Counted from the stretch's first letter, positions 34,701-41,834 are shown. The stretch is 43,867 nt of DNA from Prevotellaceae bacterium UBA1746 (GCA_002314875.1 DCHS01000053.1:1-43867), one strand, 5' to 3'. A program made the numbers and translations. Notes: generated by a model from the letters alone, not told the origin.

Positions 34701-35433
34701 CCTGCTCATCGATGATTTCGGTGTACAGCGTAATCTGCTCCGTCTCAGAACAGCCCTCGATATTCGTTTTCAAATGAACGGTAGCCCAGTCCTCGGAAAC
34801 CTTGGGAGTCGTGATCTGCGTTCCCCAAACCGGAACATGGATGGCTTCCGTTTCCAGGAAATGAACATTGCGGAACAAGCCCGCACCGCAGTACCAACGG
34901 GAAGATTGCTCGATATTTTCAAGACGGACAGCGAGTTTGTTTTCCTTCTTGTCCTTGTTGATGGCATCAGTGATGTCACAGTAGAAAGAGTTGTAGCCAT
35001 AGGGCCAAAAGATAATCTCCTTACCGTTCACAAAGACCTTGGCATGACTCATGGCACCATCAAAAATCAGGATGGCGCGCTTACCGTTCTTGGTGAAATC
35101 AATAGGATTGACCACCAAGTCATGGCGATACCATCCCACGCCTACATAAGGAAGACCACCAGTTCTTCCTGTATGTTCTGTGGCTTCCGTCTCACCATTC
35201 TGGGTAACGGCAACAACCTGCAAGTCGTTGGCGCGATCGAAAGGACCGAAGATGGCCCAATCGTGAGGAACATTGACTTTCTGCCACTTTGTATCATTAA
35301 AATCCGGAGATTCTGCTCCAGCGATGTCTCCTTTGGTAAAGGTCCATCCTGTTGTGAGAAGTTGTTCCGTACGTTGTGCCATTATAGACAAACTGCTGGC
35401 AAAGAACAACGAAAAGAGGAGGCTATGTTTCAT
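31735..35433 (-). CDS. Bifunctional GH2 beta-galactosidase + GH53 galactanase
   Basis: A 1232-residue secreted fusion. It has a signal peptide (1-19, MKHSLLFSLFFASSLSIMA/Q). Residues about 25-850 are a GH2 enzyme: sugar-binding domain (25-200), immunoglobulin-like domain, TIM barrel with acid/base E458 in WSIGNEVP and nucleophile E534 in LGSETAST, and a DUF4982-like region (about 660-720, IFVYTDAPEAELFINGKSQG). Residues about 855-1232 are GH53: FIKGADIGWSTEY, FHYSDWWVDPAKQ, E995 in WVQVGNETTYGM and nucleophile E1162 in LVEVGMD. Together the domains would release galactose from chain ends and cut galactan internally. No SusC/SusD pair is adjacent. It lies upstream of the single-domain GH53 in one operon. 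The GH2 sugar specificity is inferred. Confidence 0.93.
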   Translation of the reverse strand: MKHSLLFSLFFASSLSIMAQRTEQLLTTGWTFTKGDIAGAESPDFNDTKWQKVNVPHDWAIFGPFDRANDLQVVAVTQNGETEATEHTGRTGGLPYVGVGWYRHDLVVNPIDFTKNGKRAILIFDGAMSHAKVFVNGKEIIFWPYGYNSFYCDITDAINKDKKENKLAVRLENIEQSSRWYCGAGLFRNVHFLETEAIHVPVWGTQITTPKVSEDWATVHLKTNIEGCSETEQITLYTEIIDEQGKVVTSKEFKGYAAHGLPLEQNFVVEKPHLWSPETPCVYRAVTKVYAAGRLQDTYTTKFGIRSLEYIADKGFFLNGKSRKFQGVCNHHDLGPIGAAVNKSSLRHQLELLKDMGCDAIRTSHNMPAPELVELCDEMGFMMMLEPFDEWEIAKCDGGYHHFFFEPSCYPAYKAAAPYAVKANGAAEKMTWAEADLVNMLRHYRNNPSVVMWSIGNEVPTQGSPEGYKVASWMRDICHREDPTRPVTSGMDQVDNALDKGFAAVLDVPGFNYRANRYEEGYARLPQGMMLGSETASTVSSRGVYKFPVEKKAGAMYDDNQSSSYDMESCWWSNIPDVDFANADDHEWEIGQFVWTGFDYLGEPSPYDTDAWPSHSSLFGIIDLASIPKDRYYLYRSQWNKNEHTLHILPHWTWPGREGVVTPIFVYTDAPEAELFINGKSQGVQRKKSREEAKDVTERYRLMWYNTVYEPGEVKVVAHYSNGETWESYVHTAGKPDHIEIFGQDGHGLEPDGNDLYYLNVRVVDKDGNLCPDAAPLVKFSVTGNGKFRAAANGDATNLELFHLPQHHAFHGQLTAIVQAGDLIEGKNAKTVTLTATAPGLKSGKATIAVGGYKNPNFIKGADIGWSTEYAAEGKTVCNSDGTPTEMTQLMKDYGCEAIRCRVWLDPASKGHGKWCNKEDVLQKCLRAKELGMDVMIDFHYSDWWVDPAKQPIPNAWSGHNLDQIKNDIREHTVEVLTYLKKNGITPKWVQVGNETTYGMLWSVQEDPKTGWPVPSADGKNVITEAIARMDRPNKDTAHYLNDDVRKAVQGEVGIPSPEVLSPGAKAYAEIFKTGYEAVKSVCPKAQVIVHLDDGFDQSLFDWNLGILKAGGAKWDIIGMSLYTYWAINEGKRTNAEDIVTECMQNIIHLNEKFGTPSMLVEVGMDAMNPDEGSRILQKILRESQTLTDADDKPICLGAFYWEPACRPSQYRLGAFDETGRPTVIMDTFRDN

Positions 35434-35455
35434 GCTTTTATAGAGTTTTTCGTTG

Positions 35456-35463
35456 CAAAATTA
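35456..35463 (-). promoter_or_regulatory. Promoter -7 element for the galactanase operon
   Basis: On the minus strand TAATTTTG (35456-35463), an exact TAnnTTTG, 22 bases before the ATG at 35433. The -33 region is weak (TTAG at 35484-35487). Only 43 bases separate it from the diverging methyltransferase promoter. Confidence 0.6.
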
Positions 35464-35506
35464 AAGAAAAATAATGAAGTGTACTAACAATCTCACGAAA
35501 AACTAT

Positions 35507-35514
35507 TATATTTG
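35507..35514 (+). promoter_or_regulatory. Promoter -7 element for the DNA methyltransferase
   Basis: TATATTTG, an exact TAnnTTTG, ending 4 bases before GTG 35519. If used, the start site falls at or within the first codons, giving a leaderless or nearly leaderless mRNA. Confidence 0.6.
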
Positions 35515-35518
35515 CAAC

Positions 35519-36685
35519 GTGAAACGCCTTAAAACGAAACAACCTCAACAATCGCAGCCCCTCCTTATTCCGGGAACGGAAGGAATTAAATATGCAGGTT
35601 CCAAATTGAAACTGCTTCCGCATATCATTCCGATGGTGTGCGGCCTTCGCGACGTTCATTCTGTCCTGGATGGATTCTCGGGAAGTACGCGAGTCAGTCA
35701 GGCGCTGTACCAGACCGGGCGATTTAAGGTATCGACCAACGATATCTCTGCGTGGAGTGAGGTCTTTTCGCGTTGCTATCTGCAAGCTAACGGTGACCTT
35801 GCCTATTATCAGTCTCTTATAGACCAACTCAATGCGTTGCCAGGTGTAGAAGGATGGTTCACGGAACATTATGCTCCGGAGGCTGTTCAGAAGGAAGCCC
35901 AAGACGGTGAAAAACCGTTGAAATTTCCCTTTCAGCGAAAGAACACCATGCGTCTTGATGCTGTCCGCGAACAAATTGCAGCATGGCGGAACCGTGGCGA
36001 TATTGACACTGTCACCGAGAGCGTTCTCTTGACGAGCCTTATTCTTGCCCTCGATTGCGTGGACTCCACCCTTGGCCATTTTTCAAGTTATCTGAAACAT
36101 TGGTCCAAACGAAGTTTTAAGGATTTGACTTTGCGTTTGCCCAGGATTTGCTACAATCCTGATTATGAGAAAGCCGAAGTCCTTCAAGGCGATATCTTTG
36201 AGGTTATCAAAGACCGCGAGTGGGATTTTGCGTACTTTGATCCTCCTTATGGTTCAAACAATACGAAGATGCCTCCGTCCCGTGTGCGCTACGCCTCCTA
36301 TTATCATCTTTGGACGAGCGTTATCCTCAATGATCATCCTCAGGTGTTCGGCCGTGCTTCGCGTCGTGAGGATTCCCGCGATAAAGTTTCGGCTTCCGTC
36401 TTCGAGGATTTCCGTGTTGACGATCAAGGTCATCATCTTGCCATGGATGCCATTGACCGAATGATTCGCGAGACCAAGGCCCACTATGTTTTGTTAAGTT
36501 ATAGCAGCAGTGGTCGAGCCACCCGGGATGAACTTCTCGACATCCTTAACGATAACGGTCGTATCACCGAGGTTCTTTCCTTGGATCATGCCAATCATAT
36601 CATGGCACGCATGCAGTGGACCCGCAAGTGGCTCAATGCCGATGCAGATCATAAAGAATATCTCTTCCTTTTGGAGAAAAAATGA
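35519..36685 (+). CDS. D12-class N6-adenine DNA methyltransferase (orphan)
   Basis: A 388-residue DNA adenine methylase of the D12/Dam class. The cofactor motifs are KYAGSK (24-29) with the DGFSGSTRVSQAL loop (51-63), and the catalytic motif is DPPY (241-244, FDPPYGSNN). A target-recognition region probably lies between them (about 90-205, including LPGVEGWFTEHYAPE). No restriction enzyme is encoded nearby, so it is either an orphan regulatory methylase or a remnant of a larger system. I start at GTG 35519: the longer frame from 35474 would code across a promoter, and the next ATG removes motif KYAGSK. It lies 28 bases before the EF-hand protein gene. Confidence 0.88.
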   Translation: MKRLKTKQPQQSQPLLIPGTEGIKYAGSKLKLLPHIIPMVCGLRDVHSVLDGFSGSTRVSQALYQTGRFKVSTNDISAWSEVFSRCYLQANGDLAYYQSLIDQLNALPGVEGWFTEHYAPEAVQKEAQDGEKPLKFPFQRKNTMRLDAVREQIAAWRNRGDIDTVTESVLLTSLILALDCVDSTLGHFSSYLKHWSKRSFKDLTLRLPRICYNPDYEKAEVLQGDIFEVIKDREWDFAYFDPPYGSNNTKMPPSRVRYASYYHLWTSVILNDHPQVFGRASRREDSRDKVSASVFEDFRVDDQGHHLAMDAIDRMIRETKAHYVLLSYSSSGRATRDELLDILNDNGRITEVLSLDHANHIMARMQWTRKWLNADADHKEYLFLLEKK

Positions 36686-36713
36686 TAATATTAAACCAAA
36701 AACAATATCAAAA

Positions 36714-38693
36714 ATGAGTTACAATTGGAATTTTGCTTATGTCGGTGGTGTTCCCCGCGTAAAGATTGCAACCGGTGAGGATATCGCTCATCTCGGTGAA
36801 CTTAATGAAAAGATGTGGACTGTACTTTCTTGTCCTGTTAAAGGCCTTGAAATTGACGAAAAGTCCCTGGACTACATGGATACCAATAAGGATGGTCTCG
36901 TTCATGTTTCTGAGGTTGTCGCAACCGTAGAATGGTTGAAGAAGAGCCTTAAAAACCTTGATATTCTTACGACAAATCCCGATACCATTCCCCTCGCAGT
37001 CTTGAATGAAGAGACCGAAGAAGGCCAGCAGCTCCTTGCAGCCGCAAAGCACATCCTTGAAGGTCTTGGCAAGGCTGATGCAGCTGAGATTTCTCTCGCT
37101 GACAGCAGCAGCAGTCTCGAAAGCTTCCTCAATACCAAACTCGAAGCCCTCAAGGCAGAACGTGCAGCACAGACTGCCGTTGAAGCACCTTTTGCAGACC
37201 AGACCGAAGCCGTTGCAGAAGCATACGCTGCTCTCGACGCAAAGGTTAAGGATTACTTCCTCCGTAGCCGCCTTGCTGGTTTCGCTGCTGAAAGTACCGC
37301 TGCCCTCGATGTTCAGGTAGCACAGATTGAAGCCATCAGCGCTGCAAACCTAACCGAAAAGACCGCAGATATTGCTGGCTATCCTATCGCTCGCATCACT
37401 GGTACGACCGTACTTCCCCTCGACGCTGCCATCAATCCCGCATGGGCCGCTCAGTGGGCTGTTGTAAAGCCTTTCTTCAAGGAAGACATCACAGAGGCTT
37501 CTTGGGCTGAGGTTGGTGCAAAGCTTGCTGCTTTTGCAGACTACAACAAGAGTCTCGAAGTTTCTGAGGCTGACATCGAACTCGATGAAGAGACCAAGAG
37601 CATCCAGCTTGTTGATAAGCTTCTCCATCTGACCCGTGATTTCTACACTTTGGTTAGAAACTACGTAACCTTCACCGATTTCTATACTCCCGACGAAAAG
37701 GCAGTATTCCAGGCTGGTCGCCTCTATATCGATCAGCGTGCTTGCGACCTCTGTGTTAAGGTTGCTGATGCTGGCGCTATGGCTGCTCAGGCTGCAAACA
37801 GCGGTATGTTCCTCGTGTTCTGCGACTGTACGAACAAGGTGCTTGGCCAGACCATGCAGATAGTAGCAGCACTCACCGTTGGCGATATCAACAATATCAA
37901 GGTGGGCAAGAATGCCATCTTCTACGATCGTCAGGGTAATGACTGGGACGCTCGCGTTACCAATATTATTGACAACCCCATCAGCATCAAGCAGGCATTC
38001 TGGTCTCCTTACAAGAAGATGGGAAACTTCCTTGAAGAAAAGATCCGTTCAATGGCAGCTTCTAAGGAAAGCGCTATCACCGATAAGGCAACAGCTTCCA
38101 TCGACGCTAAGGCTGACGCTGCCGCTGCTTCAACGGCTGAGGCTACCACTGCTGGCGCTGAAGGTTCTGCTGCAACCGCTGCAAATGCAAAGGATGCTGG
38201 TAAGGCTGCTGCAAGTTCTTTCGATATCGCTAAGTTTGCCGGTATCTTTGCTGCTATCGGTATGGCTATCGGCTTCATCGGCAGTTTCATCACCGCTATG
38301 GTAACAGGTTTCTTGAAACTTACCTGGTGGCAGATGCCTCTCTGCATTATCGCTATTCTCCTGCTCATCAGCGGTCCTTCTATGTTCCTCGCTTGGATGA
38401 AGCTCCGCAAGCGCAACATTTCTCCCATCCTCAACGCCAATGGCTGGGCGGTCAATGCTGCTGCAATGATCAACACTAAGTTTGGCACCTCTCTTTGCGA
38501 AATCGCTAAGTTCCCCCTCAGTGCAAAGATGCGTAAGCAGGATCCGTTTGCAGACAAGAGCACTCCTTGGTGGGTTTACCTCCTCTGGGTACTCGTTATC
38601 GCAGTTGCTGTTGTGGCTGCTTGCTGGTTCTTCAAAGTTTTTGAAATTCCTTATCTTCCTGCATCTCCCTATGGTGTAACTCCCGCTGCATAA
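36714..38693 (+). CDS. Unrecognised EF-hand/alanine-rich membrane protein
   Basis: A 659-residue protein I do not recognise. Residues 56-67 form a canonical EF-hand loop (DTNKDGLVHVSE: D1, N3, D5, G6, V8, E12), predicting calcium binding. Residues about 90-440 are helical, Ala/Glu-rich, possibly coiled coil, with a more conserved-looking island (KAVFQAGRLYIDQRACDLCV and AVFQ, CDCTNKV around 365-390). Residues about 450-502 are an Ala-rich low-complexity stretch. About four membrane segments lie in the C-terminal 160 residues (about 508-530, 540-560, 618-640). There is no signal peptide, so the N-terminal region is probably cytoplasmic. It lies between the methylase gene and a GH20 gene whose start overlaps this stop (TAATG). 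Confidence 0.75.
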   Translation: MSYNWNFAYVGGVPRVKIATGEDIAHLGELNEKMWTVLSCPVKGLEIDEKSLDYMDTNKDGLVHVSEVVATVEWLKKSLKNLDILTTNPDTIPLAVLNEETEEGQQLLAAAKHILEGLGKADAAEISLADSSSSLESFLNTKLEALKAERAAQTAVEAPFADQTEAVAEAYAALDAKVKDYFLRSRLAGFAAESTAALDVQVAQIEAISAANLTEKTADIAGYPIARITGTTVLPLDAAINPAWAAQWAVVKPFFKEDITEASWAEVGAKLAAFADYNKSLEVSEADIELDEETKSIQLVDKLLHLTRDFYTLVRNYVTFTDFYTPDEKAVFQAGRLYIDQRACDLCVKVADAGAMAAQAANSGMFLVFCDCTNKVLGQTMQIVAALTVGDINNIKVGKNAIFYDRQGNDWDARVTNIIDNPISIKQAFWSPYKKMGNFLEEKIRSMAASKESAITDKATASIDAKADAAAASTAEATTAGAEGSAATAANAKDAGKAAASSFDIAKFAGIFAAIGMAIGFIGSFITAMVTGFLKLTWWQMPLCIIAILLLISGPSMFLAWMKLRKRNISPILNANGWAVNAAAMINTKFGTSLCEIAKFPLSAKMRKQDPFADKSTPWWVYLLWVLVIAVAVVAACWFFKVFEIPYLPASPYGVTPAA

Positions 38694-40765
38694 TGCGTAA
38701 AATCCTATTTTCAATCTTTTTGGGCGTGGCAAATTTGGGCCACGCCCAAAGTGTTGTTGCTGAACATCTTTCGGAAGTCTCAGCACAAGATAAGGCCAAT
38801 GCCCTCGAAGTGGTGTTGACTGGAACCCTTCGTAGGGATAAAAGAGCCCCTGGCAAGTATATCAGCCTTGACGACGATTTCCGTCAGCTCCGTGATTTGT
38901 GCTGGCAGATGCGTAGTCTGGATTTGAGTGGCGCACACTTAGACAGTGTTCCTGCCAATGCCCTTCATTCCCGTCATCATTTGCAGAAAGTTGTTTTGCC
39001 TGCTAATGTAAAGCACATCGGTAGCCAGGCTTTCTTCGCTTGCGATAGTCTTGAAACCTTGGTCGTTAATGCCAAGGTTCCTCCCACTGTCGATGCCTTT
39101 GCTTTTGGTAATATCGATTTGAGCAAGGTAAAACTCATCGTTCCGAAAAAGAGTCGTAAGGCCTACAAGAAGGCAGCAGGGTGGAGTGCATTCTTTGGAA
39201 AATGTCCGAATACTTTGGTGCAAGATCCAGGTTTGGGAAGAATTCCTCAGGCTGTTCCCGTCTCTCTGATCCCCATTCCCGCACAGTTGGAGGAACTGAA
39301 AGGTGTGTTTGATCCTACGCATTTGGGCCAGATCATCGATTCTCCCGAACTCTTTAATGAGCACGAACATCTCCTTCGCATTTTGCAGAACCGCTGTGGC
39401 ATGAAGTCTTTATCCGGTGAAGGAAAAGCCCGTCTTTCCATTAATCGTTCACTTCCCGAAGAGGGTTATCATCTTCGTGCAGAGGGTAGCGATTTGACCA
39501 TTGTCGGTGGTTCGCCCAAGGGTGTGTTCTATGGTTTAATGACACTCGAACAATTGTTCTATCAGCAGCCTCGTTGTAAGGCTGTCGATATCGCCGATGC
39601 ACCTCGTACAGCAATGCGCGAATTGATGGTTGACCCTGTCCGCAATTGGTTGCCCTATGAAGATTTGAAGGACTTCATTGTGGAAATGGCGCGTTACAAG
39701 TTCAATAGTCTCCATATTCATCTTGTTGATGATCAGGCATGGCGTATTGAGATCCAGGCTTATCCGGAACTCACGGAGAAAGCGAGTTTCCGTGTGGGTA
39801 TGGACGATATGCTGATGCCTATCGGTGGTTATTATACCCAGGAACAGATGAAGGAACTCTGCCGTTTTGCAGCAAAATATCATGTCACGATTATTCCTGA
39901 AATTGAAATGCCTGGCCATGAAGTTGCGGCTATTCATACTTTCCCGTGGCTCACTTGTGCAAAACTTGAAAACGGTGAAGTTCCTATTCGCACGACTTGT
40001 GGTGTATCCAATGAACTCCTCTGCCCGTCTTCAGAGCGTACCTATGAGTTCTTAGAGACTGTTTTCCGTGAATTGGCTCAGGTTTTCCCTGGACAGTATA
40101 TTCATCTCGGTGGTGACGAAGCAGGTAAACCCAGTCTTGATTGCTGGACCTATTGTGATCGTTGCCAGGATTTGAAATGTGAAATCATGGGAACTGATAG
40201 TTTGCGTGGCAATCGCGAAGGCAACTGGCGTTTGCAGAAATATATGTTCGATCGTGTAATCGCCTTGCTCCGTGATGAATTGGGGAAAACGCCGATGTTT
40301 TGGTATGAAACTGATTTTGTAGAAATCCAGCCCGGTTGCATCGGCTTTGCTTGGCGTGACGGTTTGACGCAGGCTGCTATTGATGCAGCTCAGCGTTGTG
40401 ATGCAAAACTCATGCTCTGCCCTGGTGAACATTGCTATTTTGACTATCCTATGGGCTTGAACGATATGCCCGAGGTGAATTGGGGTATGCCGACAACGAC
40501 ACTCGAACAGACTTACAGTCTTGATCCTGCTTGGGGTAACGGCTCTGAGTTCGAGGAAAAATGCCTGAATGGTGTCGCTGGAACCCTTTGGTCTGAGTGC
40601 ATCAACTCTACCGAGCGCCTTTATTATCAGGCTTATCCCCGCGCCCTTGCCCTCGCTGAGTCCGGTTGGAGTCCCCAGCCCAAGCGTGACTATTCGGATT
40701 TCTTGCGTCGTCTGGCTCCCATTACGGCTGATATGCACAAACGTGGTATCTGTGTAGATTATTAA
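38693..40765 (+). CDS. BspA-type LRR + GH20 beta-N-acetylhexosaminidase
   Basis: A 690-residue secreted enzyme. It has a signal peptide (1-19, MRKILFSIFLGVANLGHA/Q). Residues about 70-170 are BspA-type leucine-rich repeats (LQKVVLPANVKHIGSQAFFA, CDSLETLVVNAKVPPTVD). From about 200 a GH20b N-terminal domain precedes a GH20 barrel with the catalytic D475-E476 pair in HLGGDEAGK, plus HIHLVDDQAWRIEI and IPEIEMPGHEVAAI. GH20 enzymes remove terminal N-acetylglucosamine or -galactosamine from glycans using the substrate acetamido group. The LRR domain may bind host or polymer surfaces. It is translationally coupled to the EF-hand gene, a puzzling partner, and ends at the terminator at 40785-40824. 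Confidence 0.93.
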   Translation: MRKILFSIFLGVANLGHAQSVVAEHLSEVSAQDKANALEVVLTGTLRRDKRAPGKYISLDDDFRQLRDLCWQMRSLDLSGAHLDSVPANALHSRHHLQKVVLPANVKHIGSQAFFACDSLETLVVNAKVPPTVDAFAFGNIDLSKVKLIVPKKSRKAYKKAAGWSAFFGKCPNTLVQDPGLGRIPQAVPVSLIPIPAQLEELKGVFDPTHLGQIIDSPELFNEHEHLLRILQNRCGMKSLSGEGKARLSINRSLPEEGYHLRAEGSDLTIVGGSPKGVFYGLMTLEQLFYQQPRCKAVDIADAPRTAMRELMVDPVRNWLPYEDLKDFIVEMARYKFNSLHIHLVDDQAWRIEIQAYPELTEKASFRVGMDDMLMPIGGYYTQEQMKELCRFAAKYHVTIIPEIEMPGHEVAAIHTFPWLTCAKLENGEVPIRTTCGVSNELLCPSSERTYEFLETVFRELAQVFPGQYIHLGGDEAGKPSLDCWTYCDRCQDLKCEIMGTDSLRGNREGNWRLQKYMFDRVIALLRDELGKTPMFWYETDFVEIQPGCIGFAWRDGLTQAAIDAAQRCDAKLMLCPGEHCYFDYPMGLNDMPEVNWGMPTTTLEQTYSLDPAWGNGSEFEEKCLNGVAGTLWSECINSTERLYYQAYPRALALAESGWSPQPKRDYSDFLRRLAPITADMHKRGICVDY

Positions 40766-40784
40766 GCTCTATTTGATTGCAAAT

Positions 40785-40824
40785 AAATGGTCCATCATAC
40801 CTAGTGTGATATGTGGACCATTTT
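40785..40824 (+). terminator. Intrinsic terminator after the GH20 gene
   Basis: AAATGGTCCA (40785-40794) pairs with TGGACCATTT (40814-40823), with inner TCATAC/GTGTGA pairing, loop CTA and a TATG bulge; TTTTC follows. It leaves the convergent gap 40825-41191 with no gene. Confidence 0.8.
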
Positions 40825-41008
40825 CTTGTCTTTGCTGATATAGAATTTCTGCTATGATGAAAGTCTATGAAAGATATATGAAAAATAGCGAAAAGACTTT
40901 TATGTAGTAAATCAATGAATATCAAATAATTAGTTGCAAAAGTGAAAGATGAAAGATGTTTAGGCAATTTTACAAATTTTAGAATCAGTTATAATAATGA
41001 CAAGAAGT

Positions 41009-41032
41009 AGGTAAAAACAGATGTTTTTACCT
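41009..41032. repeat. Inverted repeat AGGTAAAAACA/TGTTTTTACCT
   Basis: A perfect 11-bp inverted repeat (41009-41019 with 41022-41032) around a GA centre, in the gene-free stretch 40825-41191. A second imperfect one (CCAAAATA/TATTTGG) follows at about 41035-41051. Confidence 0.65.
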
Positions 41033-41061
41033 CTCCAAAATAAGTATTTGGAGAAGTTCAT

Positions 41062-41122
41062 TCTCTCTGCGCGGAGAGAAAAATCTCTCTGCGCAGACAG
41101 TTTAATCTCTCTGCGCAGAGAG
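41062..41122. repeat. Three 16-bp palindromes at an exact 22-bp period
   Basis: CTCTCTGCGCAGAGAG-type palindromes at 41063-41078, 41085-41100 and 41107-41122. Copy 3 is perfect; copy 1 has A to G and copy 2 G to C at single positions. The centres are exactly 22 bp apart (about two helical turns). Read as RNA on either strand each folds into a 6-bp hairpin with a GCGC loop. The array lies between the GH20 terminator and the barrel gene's stop. Confidence 0.8.
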
Positions 41123-41191
41123 TTTTGCTTATCCCCGCAGAAAAATCACTGCATTTGCAATGAAATATTGCGGGATTATTTGGAAAAGGAA

Positions 41192-41659
41192 TTAGAAGTC
41201 GAAGCCGATACGGAAGAGGTGGTCCTTGTGTTTCCAATCGTTATCACCAGTCATCATACCAAAGCCGTAGCCCATATAGACATTTTTCCAAACATAAAGG
41301 CCAGCGGTAACGTCGAGAGCGAAATGGCTGCTGTTACCGTCCTTCCACATAAGACCATAACCGAGGTCAAGACCAAGGAATGCCTTGAGGTTAGGACCGA
41401 AAGTGGGGGAGAAACCGCGGAGACCAGTCTGAACGGTGAACTCGTTCCAATTATAATTGTCGTTGAAGTCGAGAGCATACTTAGCGTTTACAACATCCCA
41501 AGACAACCAATTGTTGAGAGCGTACTGAGCGCGACCACCGATTTCCCATTCGGTTCCAATACCGGTTTCAAGTGCCCATGATAGACCGTTGTTTGCTTTC
41601 TGTGCCATCAGCGATGTGGCAGAAGCCATCATGGCTGCAATAATTAAAAATTTCTTCAT
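41192..41659 (-). CDS. Small outer-membrane beta-barrel protein
   Basis: A 155-residue protein with a signal peptide (1-20, MKKFLIIAAMMASATSLMAQ) and repeated barrel-like strands: LSWALETGIGTEWEIGGRAQ, LSWDVVNAKYALDF, LKAFLGLDLGYGLMWK, ALDVTAGLYVWKNVYMGYGF, and a final LFRIGFDF ending in Phe. It probably forms a small OmpX/OmpW-sized barrel. I cannot name a family. The start is set by the signal peptide; a longer upstream frame reaches 41749 but lacks one. The long leader (about 140 bases) from the promoter at 41803-41834 carries a hairpin. Confidence 0.75.
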   Translation of the reverse strand: MKKFLIIAAMMASATSLMAQKANNGLSWALETGIGTEWEIGGRAQYALNNWLSWDVVNAKYALDFNDNYNWNEFTVQTGLRGFSPTFGPNLKAFLGLDLGYGLMWKDGNSSHFALDVTAGLYVWKNVYMGYGFGMMTGDNDWKHKDHLFRIGFDF

Positions 41660-41771
41660 CGTTTCTTTTAATTTAAAGATTTGATATTCATGTGACATGT
41701 GGAGTGGGGCATGTCTTTTCATAGATTTCCGAACATGCACCTGTTCCAAAGTAATATAATAATTAGATTTT

Positions 41772-41834
41772 ATATCCTCTAAAAAGGAGGATTTTATATA
41801 TGCAAAATTACAACGTTTTATATTCTATGGCAAA
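41772..41834 (-). promoter_or_regulatory. Promoter and leader hairpin of the small barrel gene
   Basis: On the minus strand TTTG (41831-41834), a 20-base spacer and TAATTTTG (41803-41810), an ideal promoter. The leader then carries an AATCCTC/GAGGAT-type hairpin (about 41774-41793). A second near-match (TTACTTTG, about 41748-41755) lies closer to the gene. Some of this 282-base gap (41660-41941) also serves the acyltransferase. Confidence 0.75.

Noticed and set aside
40722..40967. An 81-codon minus-strand gene
   Set aside because: It overlaps the GH20 3' end and the terminator, with no promoter or recognisable sequence.
41062..41122. A short CRISPR-like array
   Set aside because: The repeats are only 16 bp, perfectly palindromic, and the spacers are 6 bases; no cas genes are present.
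41021..41581. A 186-codon plus-strand gene over the palindromes
   Set aside because: It lies opposite the small barrel gene, which has a clear signal peptide and promoter; the palindromes translate to low-complexity sequence.
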